This document shows positions 1-8,840 of a stretch of 63,644 bases of DNA, piece after piece. The DNA is taken from the NCBI RefSeq assembly GCF_000719475.1, contig NZ_JOGO01000034.1, positions 1 to 63,644 on the forward strand, read 5' to 3'. Source of the DNA: Streptomyces sp. NRRL F-5630 (GTDB lineage Bacteria; Actinomycetota; Actinomycetes; Streptomycetales; Streptomycetaceae). The position numbers and the translations under genes were made by a program. The notes below the pieces were generated by a model, which was not told the DNA's origin, searched no databases, and saw nothing but the letters and a program-made list of their open reading frames with translations. The number at the start of each line of letters is the position of its first letter. Within the stretch, counting starts at the first letter, position 1.

Positions 1-485
1 GCCCGCCCCGCGTCCTCCCCCGCCAGTGCCTCCCCCGCCCGCCCCAGGTTCGCGGCGAAGCGGTTGAGCAGGCGGTGCAGGACGGATTCGGCGGCCTGGG
101 GACCGGCCTCGTCGAGCAGGCGGCCCGCGACCTCGCCGCTCCCGGCGAACCGCACTCGCGTGCCGCCCTCGGTCTCCGCGAGCGTCAGGCTCAGCCGTGC
201 CCGCACCGAGCCCTCGCCGCGCGCCTCGGTCGCCGAGACGTGCAGCGCCCAGCTGTCGTCGGGCCGGGCGGCCAGGCGCAGCCCGCCCCGGTACGTGATC
301 GTGTGGCTGCCGGCGCGCAGCCGCAGCCGTCCGTGCACCGCGATGCCGTCACCGCCGGGCGCCGTACGGGGCTCGGGTCCGGGCTCCGCTCGCAGCCCCG
401 GCACGCAGTCCGGGACCCGGGTGGGGTCGCCGAGGGCGCGCCGCAGCGCGGTGGGGGGAACCGGGACGAAGACCTCATGCTCCAT
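1..485 (-). CDS. SRPBCC/CoxG-like protein (C-terminus beyond the window)
   Basis: This reading frame starts at an ATG at 485 and runs off the left edge, giving at least 161 residues with normal Streptomyces codon bias. The N-terminus (MEHEVFVPVPP), an early DCVPG turn, alternating beta-strand segments and a late amphipathic helix (AAESVLHRLLNRFAANL) match the START/SRPBCC fold of the carbon-monoxide-dehydrogenase subunit G (CoxG) type. Such proteins bind hydrophobic ligands, but nothing here indicates which. It lies 105 bp beyond the end of the spermidine-synthase-like gene on the same strand, so the two may be cotranscribed. The fold assignment is moderately sure and the function is unknown. 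Confidence 0.6.
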   Translation of the reverse strand, partial: MEHEVFVPVPPTALRRALGDPTRVPDCVPGLRAEPGPEPRTAPGGDGIAVHGRLRLRAGSHTITYRGGLRLAARPDDSWALHVSATEARGEGSVRARLSLTLAETEGGTRVRFAGSGEVAGRLLDEAGPQAAESVLHRLLNRFAANLGRAGEALAGEDAGR

Positions 486-590
486 GGCGGGCGAGCCTAC
501 CCACGCCCGCCCCTTCCGTACCCTCCTCGTCCCGAACGCCTCGCCGGACCCACCCGCAGGCACCCCACCGCCCCGTCCACCCCGAGCCCC

Positions 591-2276
591 TCACCAGCCG
601 TAGCGGGGTGAGACGAGCGTCGAGGGCTCCAGCCCGCGCACCCGCGTCGCCGCCACCCGCCGCGCACCGGCCCGCAGCTCCCGCGCGCCGAACCCGCCCC
701 GCGGCCGGGAGGGCACGGCGAGGCGTGGTCGCTCGCCGGAGGCCGCGAGCAGGAAGCCCCACTCCGCCCGCCCCTTCTTCGCCGTGTACGGGGCCGTGCG
801 CAGCCCGGCGGCGCGCAAGGTGCGCTCGGCGCGCCAGTAGTCGCGCGCGTCGTGGCCCGGCGGGCCGACGTGCACGACGGAGCGCCCGCCGGGGGCGAGG
901 GCCCGCTTCATGAGCCCGTAGAACTCCTGCGAGTAGAGCTTCGTGGCCGCCGTCTGGCGTGGGTCGGGCAGGTCGGCGACGACGGCGTCGAAGCGCCGCC
1001 GGTTGACGCGCAGCCACGTGAAGGCGTCGGCGGAGACGGCGTGCACACGCGGGTCGTCGAGCGCGTGCCGGTTGAGCCCGGCGAGCCTCGGGTCCCGGCG
1101 GGCCAGCCGCAGCAGCTCGCGGTCCACCTCCACGACGTCCACCGCCCGCACCCCGGGAACGCGCAGCACCTCACGTACCGCGAGCCCGTCGCCCCCGCCG
1201 AGGACGAGCACCCGCTCGTGCGGACCGGCCAGCGCGGGGCGGACCAGCCCTTGGTGGTAGACGCGCTCGTCCGCCGAGCTGACGCGCGGCCCGTCGCCGA
1301 GGTACAGCGTCAGCGGCTGTCCGGCCCGGCCCGTCAGGACGATGTCCTGCACGTCGCTGTGGACCGCCACCCGGACATCGTCGCCGAAGACGGCGCGGCG
1401 CGCGGCGCGTTCGAAGTCGCCGACGTGGGTCGCCGCCATCGCGAGGAGGCCGAGGACGAAGGCGTTGAGCACGAGGAGGGTCCAGCGGGCGCGGCGGCTC
1501 AGGTCGCGGTGGAAGAGGCCGAGGACGAGCGCCGCGCCCGCGCAGGCGTTGACCGCGCCGGTGAGCAGGGCGCCGGTGAGCTGGCCGAGGAAGGGGAGCA
1601 GGAGGAAGGGAAAGGCGAGTCCGCCGACGAGCGCGCCCACGTAGTCGGCGGCGAAGAGATCGGCGACCGCTCCCCCGGCCTCCTGCCGCCTGATGCGCTG
1701 GATGAGCACCATGAGCAGCGGCACCTCACCCCCGATCAGCACCCCGATGACGAAGGTGAAGCCGATGAGCAGCCCGCTCGGACCGCTCGCCCACGCGCCC
1801 GGGAAGCGCCCCGACCAGGCGAAGGCCCCGTAGAGGGCGAGCGCGCTGCACCCGCCGACGAGCGCGAGCGCCGCCTCGATCACGCCGAAGGCCGCGGCGG
1901 CGCGCGAGCACAGCCGTTTCGCGAGAAGCGAGCCGATGCCCATCGCGAAGACCATGACGGAGAGGACGAGGGACGCCTGCGTGACCGAGTCACCGAGCAG
2001 GTACGAGGCGAGGGCGACGAGTTCGAGTTCGTAGACGAGGCCGCAGGCCGCGCAGACGAAGACGGCGAACAGCACGAGGAGGCGGCCGACGCCGGGCCGC
2101 ACCGGCAGCGGGAGCGGGAGCAGCTCGGGCCCGGCGGCCCGCCCCGCCTCCCGCGCGGGCGCGTCCGGGCCGAAACCGCGTTCGTCCGTGAGCACGCCGC
2201 GCGAGCCCTCCGCCCCCGGTCGGGGCGGCGGCTGAGCGGGTGGGACGGCAGAACGCGGTTCGATCACATTGACCAC
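591..2276 (-). CDS. membrane-anchored spermidine synthase-like protein
   Basis: The product is about 561 aa with two parts. The N-terminal half has roughly seven hydrophobic membrane segments, beginning at [20 protein letters not shown]. The C-terminal half is a Rossmann aminopropyltransferase domain with the S-adenosyl binding loop [14 protein letters not shown], the following acidic VEVD strand and an ADLPDPRQ active-site loop. Fusions of membrane segments to a spermidine-synthase domain are common in Actinobacteria, and their substrate is generally unproven. Start choice is uncertain: GTG at 2276 is used, with GTG at 2297 or 2267 also in frame, and the only clear purine-rich stretch (AAGGAG) abuts 2297. 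It is divergent from the DUF2617 gene at 2715. Confidence 0.8.
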   Translation of the reverse strand: MVNVIEPRSAVPPAQPPPRPGAEGSRGVLTDERGFGPDAPAREAGRAAGPELLPLPLPVRPGVGRLLVLFAVFVCAACGLVYELELVALASYLLGDSVTQASLVLSVMVFAMGIGSLLAKRLCSRAAAAFGVIEAALALVGGCSALALYGAFAWSGRFPGAWASGPSGLLIGFTFVIGVLIGGEVPLLMVLIQRIRRQEAGGAVADLFAADYVGALVGGLAFPFLLLPFLGQLTGALLTGAVNACAGAALVLGLFHRDLSRRARWTLLVLNAFVLGLLAMAATHVGDFERAARRAVFGDDVRVAVHSDVQDIVLTGRAGQPLTLYLGDGPRVSSADERVYHQGLVRPALAGPHERVLVLGGGDGLAVREVLRVPGVRAVDVVEVDRELLRLARRDPRLAGLNRHALDDPRVHAVSADAFTWLRVNRRRFDAVVADLPDPRQTAATKLYSQEFYGLMKRALAPGGRSVVHVGPPGHDARDYWRAERTLRAAGLRTAPYTAKKGRAEWGFLLAASGERPRLAVPSRPRGGFGARELRAGARRVAATRVRGLEPSTLVSPRYGW

Positions 2277-2714
2277 GCTACGTGACAGACAGAGCACTCC
2301 TTGTCACTCACACGAGTGGTTTTCTCCTCAGGACCGGAGAAGCGCTGGACAAGCCCCACGCCCTGCCGCCCCCACCGCGCCCCGCCCCGCGCCCCGGGCG
2401 CCACCCGGCGCAAGCAACCTCTTGGTTGAACATGTGAACTGACCGGCCCTCTGGGGGATGGAAACCACCCGGAGTTGGGCGAAAAGGCGGTCAGGGCACG
2501 AGAGTTCATGATTCCCTCTAAAACGTCGCCGCCCCTCCGCCGTCGTTCCCGTCCCACACAGCTCACGGGCACGACCTCGGTGGGCACGAGCCGGCTACTC
2601 CCGCACCCCGGCCCGTACCACGGAACCCGGGTCCCGACCCGCCGGTCACCTCGCCGTCGTCCCGTGGGAGACAGCCCGCCCCTCCTCGTCCTTGCGCGCC
2701 TGTGGAGCCGAACC
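2277..2714. promoter_or_regulatory. divergent intergenic region
   Basis: This 438-bp gap separates the leftward spermidine-synthase-like gene from the rightward DUF2617 gene and must hold both promoters. A small perfect palindrome (CAACC-tctt-GGTTG, 2415-2428) lies in it. I see no convincing -10/-35 pair, RNA gene or small coding frame. Confidence 0.35.
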
Positions 2715-3440
2715 ATGCTCACGACCCTGAAAACCACCTACACCGACACGCGCGCGAGCGATCTCGCGTGGGCGCTCGGCCGCGAACCCCTGCCCTGTCT
2801 CTCGGCACTCGATCTCGAGCTGGAGGAGGCGACAGTGCAGTTGAGGCTGCTCGGCGCCTCCCACCAGGTCCTCCTGGAGGACCAGTACGGCGAGTGTTCG
2901 GAGACCGTCGCCTGTCTGCCGGGGGGCGGCGCGCCGCTCCCGGTGGGCGTCGTCGAGGAGCTCGACGGCTTCGACTACCACTTCGCCGCGCGGGTCGAGG
3001 AGCTGCCGCCCGGCGCGTTCGCGGGGCGCGCGCAAGAACTCCTCGCGCTCGTCGCCGAACACCCGCACGGCCTCGCGGGCGTCTTCCCCGGCAGCCCCGA
3101 CGCGTTCACCGCGATGCTCGTGCAGCGCCGCGACGGCGAGACGCAGTGGCGCACGTGGCACGCCTACCCCGAGGACGGCCAGCTCGTCGTCACCCGCACC
3201 CGCCTCGCCCCGCGCCCGGCCGCGCTCAACGGCACCCGCCGGGGCCGTGCCCGGCACGGGAAGCGCCTCGCCGGCGTGCCGCTCGCCCCCGCCCCGACGG
3301 GACTCGGCAGCCACGTCCCGGCAGGGGTCGGCGCGCCCGGCCGCCCCGACAAGGCGCGCGCGACGCGCGGGCGCGGCCTCTCGGTGGTGCCGAAGGGCAT
3401 CGTCGGCGGGACGGACCCGGTGGCCTCCTCCGCCTCCTGA
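2715..3440 (+). CDS. DUF2617 family protein
   Basis: The start is the ATG at 2715, giving 241 aa. The first 165 residues or so form a compact domain, with strands around the segment ATVQLRLLGASHQVLLED and a conserved FDYHFAARVEEL helix. This corresponds to the actinobacterial DUF2617 family, which typically neighbours the spermidine-synthase-like gene, as here. The remaining 75 residues are basic and low in complexity (RRGRARHGKR, then Pro/Gly/Ala-rich) and probably unstructured. No catalytic motif is visible and the role is unknown. Family membership rests on recalled sequence character and gene neighbourhood. Confidence 0.65.
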   Translation: MLTTLKTTYTDTRASDLAWALGREPLPCLSALDLELEEATVQLRLLGASHQVLLEDQYGECSETVACLPGGGAPLPVGVVEELDGFDYHFAARVEELPPGAFAGRAQELLALVAEHPHGLAGVFPGSPDAFTAMLVQRRDGETQWRTWHAYPEDGQLVVTRTRLAPRPAALNGTRRGRARHGKRLAGVPLAPAPTGLGSHVPAGVGAPGRPDKARATRGRGLSVVPKGIVGGTDPVASSAS

Positions 3441-3690
3441 CCCCGGCGGCACGGTCCCTGCGGAGCCACCCCCGCCCCGGAGCCGTCCCGCGCCCCGAGC
3501 GCCATCCCCGCCGCTGCCCGGCCCCGTCCCCCACCGCGACCAGGCAGCGCCCGAGCGCGGCGCTCCGGCGGACCTCCGTGCCCCGTGCGCCGTACCTGCC
3601 CCGAGGGGCGCTCGGCTGCTCGCGCACGAGTCCGGGACTCAGCCCTCTCGCCTCGCGTACGAGCCGGCGCTCGGCCACCCGCACACGAGC

Positions 3691-3724
3691 CCGGGGCCCC
3701 ACGAGTCTCCTCGTGGGGCCCCGG
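3691..3724. terminator. perfect 15-bp stem-loop terminator
   Basis: CCGGGGCCCCACGAG (3691-3705) pairs perfectly with 3710-3724 around a TCTC loop. It lies between the convergent DUF2617 gene and the Cys/Gly-rich gene ending at 3752, so it can terminate transcription from both sides. There is no U-tract, as is normal in Streptomyces. Confidence 0.75.
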
Positions 3725-3751
3725 ACCCTGGGCGGAGCCGACTGCCCCGTG

Positions 3752-4162
3752 TCAGTTGCCTCCGCCGCCCCCGCAGGAGGAGCCACCCCCGCAGGAAGAA
3801 CCACCCCCGCCGCAGGAGGACGAGCTCCCGCCGCAGGAAGAACCGCCGCCTCCGCACGAGGAGTTGCCCCCGCAGGAGGACGTGCTCCCGCCCGAGTCGT
3901 GGTGCCCGTGCCCCCCGTGGTGGTGACCCGAGCCACCGGAAGAGGAGCCGCCATCGGCCCACCAGCTCTGCCCCGGGTCCCCGCCCAGCGCGATGCCGGA
4001 CGACGCCCCCGCGTCGTGCGACTCCCCGCCCGCACCGCGCCGCCCCGCCGGACGCCGCCGCTTGAGCGGCCCCTCGGCGCGGGCCCTGCTCGCCCTGGCC
4101 CCCAGCAGGAGCAGCAGCGCGACGACCGCCACCACGACGACCACGACCACGAACACCTTCAT
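3752..4162 (-). CDS. membrane-anchored Gly/Ser/Cys/His-rich small protein A
   Basis: The product is 136 aa. Residues 2-20 form one valine/leucine-rich membrane segment, followed by a basic linker and a low-complexity tail. The tail contains a His-rich patch (SGHHHGGHGHHDSGG) and then six or so SSCGGG-type units ending in CGGGGGN. Ordered cysteines spaced every 6-8 residues after a His cluster suggest a metal-binding or disulfide-crosslinking extracytoplasmic tail; that is inference. It is a paralog of the next gene (4303-4683), which has the same TM plus Cys-Gly tail layout, so the pair is a tandem duplication. No known function is recognised. Low-complexity genes can be annotation artefacts, but the conserved pair argues it is real. 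Confidence 0.65.
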   Translation of the reverse strand: MKVFVVVVVVVAVVALLLLLGARASRARAEGPLKRRRPAGRRGAGGESHDAGASSGIALGGDPGQSWWADGGSSSGGSGHHHGGHGHHDSGGSTSSCGGNSSCGGGGSSCGGSSSSCGGGGSSCGGGSSCGGGGGN

Positions 4163-4302
4163 CCCGCGTCCCCCTTACCGTCGTCTCTTCCGCCCCCGCA
4201 CGAGAACCCCTCGCACGAGGGCCCACCGCCGCCGCACGCGGAGTGCCCGCGCGGGACGGCGTTCCCTTCCCGAGCCGGGACCGGTCGGCCCCGTGAGCGC
4301 GC

Positions 4303-4683
4303 TCAGTCGCCCCCGCCGCCTCCGCAGGAGGAGCCGCCCCCGCAGGAGTGCCCTCCCCCGCAGGAGTGCCCGCCGCAGGAATGGCCACCGGAGTGGTGGC
4401 CCCCTCCCGAGCCGGAGGAGCCGGAGTCCCCGCCCACCCACCAGCTCCCCGAGTCGCCCCCCGAGGACGACCGCGAGCGACGCCCGGAGGACGAGCGCGA
4501 GCGGCCCCGGGAGGACGGCCGGGAACGGCCCCCGGAGGACGCTTTCGAACGGCCCCCGGACCTCCGGGGGAGGAAGCGCGCCCAGTTCCCGGAGGCCGTG
4601 CCCGGAACCCTGGTGACGATCCGGACGGCGAGCACCCCCACCACGAGCCCGAAAACGCAGAGAACCGCGATCATCGCCGCCAT
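4303..4683 (-). CDS. membrane-anchored Gly/Ser/Cys/His-rich small protein B
   Basis: The product is 126 aa, a paralog of the gene at 3752-4162. One membrane segment near residues 3-22 (AAMIAVLCVFGLVVGVLAV) is followed by an Arg/Ser-rich stretch with SSGRRSRSSSG-like repeats and a WWVGGDSGS segment that matches the WWADGGSSS of its neighbour. The tail has alternating Gly-His-Cys units (GGHSCGGHSCGGGHSC) ending CGGGGGD. The two genes are cotranscribed leftward and separated by 140 bp. Function is unknown; surface metal capture or thiol chemistry is possible. It is immediately upstream and divergent from the interrupted aminotransferase gene. Confidence 0.65.
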   Translation of the reverse strand: MAAMIAVLCVFGLVVGVLAVRIVTRVPGTASGNWARFLPRRSGGRSKASSGGRSRPSSRGRSRSSSGRRSRSSSGGDSGSWWVGGDSGSSGSGGGHHSGGHSCGGHSCGGGHSCGGGSSCGGGGGD

Positions 4684-4815
4684 GTCCTGCCCCCCTGTTG
4701 CCCCTTGCGCCGCCCCCCGGCGGCCCCCGTTCCCTCGTTGCAGCGGGATTGCCCGGTCCGCCGCGCGCCCAAAGCACGCTTGAGCAAGACCAGAGCTTCG
4801 GCGCAGGATGACGCC

Positions 4816-5586
4816 ATGACCCCCAAGCCCGCGCCCTCAGGCCGCCCCCTGCTCGCCCCGCGCCTCGCCTCCTTCGGCACGACGGTCTTCGCCGAGATGT
4901 CCGCCCTCGCCGCCCGGACGGGCGCGATCAACCTGGGCCAGGGTTTCCCCGACACGGACGGCCCCGATGAGGTCCGCGAGGCGGCGGTCCGCGCGCTCCG
5001 CGAGGGCCGCGGCAACCAGTACCCGCCCGGCCCCGGCATCCCCGAACTGCGCGAGGCGGTCGCCGCCCACCAGCACCGCTTCCACGGCATCGACCTGGAC
5101 CCCGCCACCGAGGTGCTCGTCACCGCGGGCGCGACCGAGGCGATCGCGGCGACGCTCCTCGCCCTCGTCGAGCCGGGTGACGAGGTCATCGCCTTCGAGC
5201 CGTACTACGACTCGTACGCGGCCGGGATCGCGCTCGCCGGCGGCCACCGCGTCCCCCTCACCCTGCGCGCCCCCGGCTTCCGCCCCGACCTCGACCGCCT
5301 CGCCGCCCTCATCACCCCCCGCACGCGCCTGCTCCTCCTCAACTCCCCGCACAACCCCACCGGCATGGTCCTCACCCGCGAGGAGGCCACCGAGATCGCC
5401 CGCCTCGCCGTCGCCCACGACCTCCTCGTCGTCACCGACGAGGTCTACGAACACCTCGTCTACGAGGGCGAGCACATCCCCCTCGCCACCCTCCCCGGCA
5501 TGCGCGAGCGCACCGTCTCCATCTCCTCAGCGGGCAAGACCTTCTCCTTCACGGGCTGGAAGGTGGGCTGGGTCAAGGCTTGTTGA
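4816..5586 (+). pseudogene. dapC: aminotransferase (dapC-like), 5' part, interrupted by the element
   Basis: The ATG at 4816 opens a class I/II PLP aminotransferase that matches the intact copy at 8841-10007 over its whole length. The fragment keeps the N-terminal domain, the NLGQGFPDTDGP segment, NSPHNPTG, the TDEVYEHL strand and the SSAGKTFSFTGWK block with the PLP lysine. It then runs out of homology exactly at the 8-bp core and ends 256 codons in, with VKAC and a stop from element DNA. The missing C-terminal third resumes at 42465. The fragment may be translated but lacks the small domain and should be inactive. From memory, this gene (SCO3658 in S. coelicolor) is the one in which phage TG1 integrates. 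Confidence 0.92.
5566..5573 (+). other. attL core (GGCTGGGT)
   Basis: These 8 bp are the only stretch shared by both element junctions. The same 8 bp occurs at 42457-42464; bases beyond it differ on both sides. Joining 5573 to 42465 restores one uninterrupted aminotransferase frame reading GWKVGWVTGS across the join, matching GWKVGWATAS of the intact copy. This identifies it as the recombination core region. Confidence 0.88.
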
Positions 5587-5823
5587 CCCGCCTATTGCCG
5601 ACCGCCGCACAGCTGTCTCCCATGGGAGCGGCCAGGACGCCTCCAGAATCCCAAAAGGTGTGCGAACACCGAAGTGGCTTGGCAGCACAGATCTTTCCTA
5701 AGAAATCCCAAACAGCGTGCTCGCAGCAGCGCATGGCGTTCTTCTTCTACTGTCCTTCTCGTGGCCGGGATCGCACGGCTCGTCACTCGCTGACGGAACC
5801 CTCACCCTCAGAAAGGACTCCAC

Positions 5824-6015
5824 GTGCAGCTGAGACTGATGTACGTGATCGTCGCGCTCCTCGGAGCCCTCGTCGCAGCGCTGACCGGCAGCCTGGTGGC
5901 CGTGCTCGAAGGAGGGCGTGGAGTGGCCGCTCTCAAGATGGGAGCGAAGACCTTCGCCGGCGCGCTGACACTCCTCTTCGCCGTCATGATCGCCTTGGGT
6001 GTGGTGGGCTCGTGA
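5824..6015 (+). CDS. 63-aa two-helix membrane peptide
   Basis: A GTG start at 5824 follows an AAAGGA ribosome site by about 7 bases. The 63-aa product is nearly all hydrophobic: one segment at residues 6-27 (MYVIVALLGALVAALTGSLV) and a second near 42-60 (AGALTLLFAVMIALGVVG), with a short Gly/Lys linker (GGRGVAALKMG). Its stop overlaps the methylase start in a GTGA motif, so it is the first gene of the methylase operon and probably translationally coupled to it. It is not a known restriction-modification component; possibilities are a membrane effector or toxin-like peptide, or a bystander. I do not recognise a family. Confidence 0.6.
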   Translation: MQLRLMYVIVALLGALVAALTGSLVAVLEGGRGVAALKMGAKTFAGALTLLFAVMIALGVVGS

Positions 6016-7523
6016 GCGGCGGGGAAGCGTACCGAGTGTCCGCACCGTCGGCCGTCTCCCGTTCCTCGGACCGAGCCCTCATCGAGGTGCGCCACCTCTT
6101 GACGCAGCTGTCGCGACATATGCCCGTCTCGGACGCCAATCGGCTCGTCCTAGGTCTCCTGTATCTGAGCCGGGTCCCACGCGCGGCCGCCGCCACGCCC
6201 GGAGTACCCACATGGGCGTGGTTGCTGAGCCGGACCACCGACCCGCACAACGCGAGGTTTCGGGCCGACGTGTCCAAGTGCCTTGCCCATTGGCTTCCCG
6301 CCGTCGAAGATCGGGACGCCGGGACGACGAGTCTGGTACCCATGGCGCCTTCCGGCTCTGAGAGGCTCCTGCTCGCTCTCGTCCGTGCCATCGCATCCGC
6401 CCAGCAGGTCGCCCCCCTGCTCGACCAGTGTCTGAGCGATCTCTCAGCTGCTCAGGCGGACGGCGACAAGTACTTCACCCCGGTTGACCTGGCACGTCTC
6501 ATGGTCAGCGCAGCCGTCCCCCGCGACGGGGACCGCGTGCTTGATCCGGTCTGCGGTTCGGGGGGACTGCTGGTCGAAAGCCACCGCTACGTCCACGATC
6601 GAGTCGGGCTCCATCCGACCATGTCCCTGGTGGGCAAGGAGCAGCACATGCTCTCCTCACAGGTGGCTCGCATGAACCTGGCGGTGCGAGGGATCGCGGC
6701 TCAGATCCTCCCGCCCGGTGACAGCCTCGCAGTGCCAGAATCCGAGCAGCACGACATCATCCTGGCCAATCTCCCCTTCAACCAGTCGGGGTGGGCACGG
6801 GAGGAGGAAACGCAGGGCGGCCCCTCCCGGCCGGCCAGCGCAGCGCCCCTTGATCCTCGCTGGCCCGAGGAGCCCCCGAGCCCCGGCAACGCCAACGCAG
6901 CATGGATCCAGCACATCGCACACGCGCTGGCACCGAAGGGACGAGCCGTCTTCCTCATGGTGGACACCATGGCCTCCACGCGAAAGGCGGGGCCGATCCC
7001 GCGGCTACGCGAGCGTCTGCTGCGCGATGACCTCGTGGAAAGCGTCATCGCCCTCCCCGCGCGTGTGTCCGGGCCGTCCCGGGATACCACTCCTTGCCTG
7101 TGGGTTTTCAACAAGGACAAGAGCGCCCGCCCCGGGTGGGGCACCCACGACCGCCGGGGTCAGGTGCTCTTCGTCAACGCACGGAACGCCTATGAGCAGT
7201 TGCCGAATTCGCGGGCCCGCAGGCTGGGCGAGAAGAACAGCGCCTCGATCTCGACCACGCTCGCGGCTTGGCGCGGCCTGGCCGAAGCCGGTTCCGCGCC
7301 ACCTCCGTACCAGGACGAGCCCGGCTGGTCGCGGAGCTGCACGGTCACCGAAATCGCCGCCCACGAGTACAGCCTGATGCCGACCTCGTACGCCGTCGAG
7401 CCGCTGAGCCGGGAGCAGGACACTCGCGGCAGGGTGGAACGGCTCAAGCGCGAGCTGATGGAGCAACTGGAGGAGATGCGCGACCTGGAGCCACGGCTGC
7501 TTGACGCGTTGGAGGAACTCTGA
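6012..7523 (+). CDS. type I-like N6-adenine DNA methyltransferase (HsdM-like)
   Basis: The GTG start at 6012 overlaps the preceding stop and gives 503 aa. An N-terminal helical region (about 1-150) leads into DKYFTPVDLARLM, the hallmark preceding the Rossmann fold of the N6_Mtase family. It is followed by motif I DPVCGSGGLL at about residue 178 and the catalytic motif IV as NLPF at about 253 (usually NPPF). A C-terminal coiled segment (RGRVERLKRELMEQLEEM) resembles the HsdM tail that contacts HsdS. It would transfer methyl from S-adenosylmethionine to adenine at sites chosen by the next gene's product. No HsdR motor/nuclease gene accompanies it in this window. The Leu in motif IV is a notable deviation. 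Confidence 0.85.
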   Translation: MSGGEAYRVSAPSAVSRSSDRALIEVRHLLTQLSRHMPVSDANRLVLGLLYLSRVPRAAAATPGVPTWAWLLSRTTDPHNARFRADVSKCLAHWLPAVEDRDAGTTSLVPMAPSGSERLLLALVRAIASAQQVAPLLDQCLSDLSAAQADGDKYFTPVDLARLMVSAAVPRDGDRVLDPVCGSGGLLVESHRYVHDRVGLHPTMSLVGKEQHMLSSQVARMNLAVRGIAAQILPPGDSLAVPESEQHDIILANLPFNQSGWAREEETQGGPSRPASAAPLDPRWPEEPPSPGNANAAWIQHIAHALAPKGRAVFLMVDTMASTRKAGPIPRLRERLLRDDLVESVIALPARVSGPSRDTTPCLWVFNKDKSARPGWGTHDRRGQVLFVNARNAYEQLPNSRARRLGEKNSASISTTLAAWRGLAEAGSAPPPYQDEPGWSRSCTVTEIAAHEYSLMPTSYAVEPLSREQDTRGRVERLKRELMEQLEEMRDLEPRLLDALEEL

Positions 7524-8794
7524 TGGAACCCGATGCCCGCTTGGTCGATTCGGAAGACGGTGCTTGGCCGACGACCTCTCTCGACAGGCAACAGCGCCTC
7601 AGCAGAAATGTCTTCACCGCATGTGGCTTCGTGGACGAGGAGATCGCGGACACGACTCCGGGGGTGGTCAGTTCGACTTTCGTCCATGGAGGCCGGATCT
7701 TCGCGCCCCGCACCAACGAGAGCGCCACGCGCCAACCCGCGCGGCTCCGGGCAACGCTCCGACAGGGCGATCTCGCTGTCGTACTCGTCCGACGGGTGGG
7801 GGATTCGGCGCTTGTCACCCCCGCGCATGCCGGATGGCCCGCGAGCAGGTCGATCGGCATCATCCGAACGGAGGCCCACATCCTGGAGTGGCTGCATATC
7901 TGGCTGCAAACAAGCACCGCCCGAGCCCGGATCGAAGAAGACGTGACGGCACACGTCGAGCCGACCACCAGCCTCGAAGCCCTCCGGCGTATGCCGTTTC
8001 CGCTGCCGCCGCTCGACGTCATCAGCCGCTACCACCGGGTATTCCGCCTCATCGAGGAGACGGCCTCTCTTTACGAGCGGACGGCGCGCACGGCGGTGGA
8101 GCTGGTCGACGCGCTCCACGAAGACGAGGTCGTCGCAAATCCGGGGTGGGACTCGCAACCACTCGCGAAGGTCGCCCACCTCAAGACGGGGAAGGGCTCG
8201 GAACGCTCTCTCACGCTCGTGCCCGCCGAGACCGGCGTCGGGGCGATCGCACCACGGGACTTGTATCAGCTCTCCGTGCCCTACGTTCAGCGGTTCCGGT
8301 TGCACACATCCGCTGGCCCCGGCGAGGTGTTTCCCACCGGCACCTTTCTACTGGGTACGCGCGCCGAAGGCACACATATCGCCGTGGCGAACCAACCCGT
8401 CAGGGCATTGAGAAGCGTCGTGGCCCTGGGCCCCCGTGAGGAGGACGACGCCTGGTGGCTGCTGCACGAGCTCAGGGCCCGAAGCCAGGAAATCGTGGAA
8501 CGCGCGCAGGGCGAGAAGCGCCGCGAGATCTCCGCCCTCGCTCTCAAGCGCCTGAACATCACCTGGCCGGACCGGTTCTCCCGCGCCTTTTTCCACAGAG
8601 CCGCCGAGCCTCTGCACGCCACCGCACAGCTCCTCGTCTCGAAGGTCGCCACCCTGCACGCCCTGAGGGATGCGCTCCTGCGGGACATTGCCGCGAAAGC
8701 CGGCATTCTGCGCGAGCCGAAGGCAGACGAGGAGGAAGCCCCCATCGCGGTTCCCGGACCACGCGGAGGCGGAACAAGGTATGCGCAAGGATGA
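7523..8794 (+). CDS. type I-like DNA specificity subunit (HsdS-like)
   Basis: The ATG at 7523 shares one base with the methylase stop (TGATG). The 423-aa product has the two-fold layout of HsdS. A target-recognition-like half is followed by a central helix beginning FPLPPLDVISRYHRVFRLIE, then a second half ends in another long helix (LLVSKVATLHALRDALLRDIA). The PLPPLD/Q-type spacer opening is characteristic of the family. It would choose the methylation sequence for the neighbouring methylase; the recognition site cannot be read from the sequence. The replacement aminotransferase follows directly on the same strand, with possible overlap at its alternative start. Restriction may come from elsewhere or be absent. 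Confidence 0.78.
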   Translation: MEPDARLVDSEDGAWPTTSLDRQQRLSRNVFTACGFVDEEIADTTPGVVSSTFVHGGRIFAPRTNESATRQPARLRATLRQGDLAVVLVRRVGDSALVTPAHAGWPASRSIGIIRTEAHILEWLHIWLQTSTARARIEEDVTAHVEPTTSLEALRRMPFPLPPLDVISRYHRVFRLIEETASLYERTARTAVELVDALHEDEVVANPGWDSQPLAKVAHLKTGKGSERSLTLVPAETGVGAIAPRDLYQLSVPYVQRFRLHTSAGPGEVFPTGTFLLGTRAEGTHIAVANQPVRALRSVVALGPREEDDAWWLLHELRARSQEIVERAQGEKRREISALALKRLNITWPDRFSRAFFHRAAEPLHATAQLLVSKVATLHALRDALLRDIAAKAGILREPKADEEEAPIAVPGPRGGGTRYAQG

Positions 8795-8840
8795 GCTTCG
8801 AAGGCTCGATGGCAGCTACCCCGGTGAGGACGGTGGAGAC

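Noticed and set aside
852..2285. A 477-codon plus-strand frame opposite the spermidine-synthase-like gene.
   Set aside because: It shows no motif, is extremely acidic/basic mixed, and the opposite strand has a clear membrane-plus-aminopropyltransferase gene.
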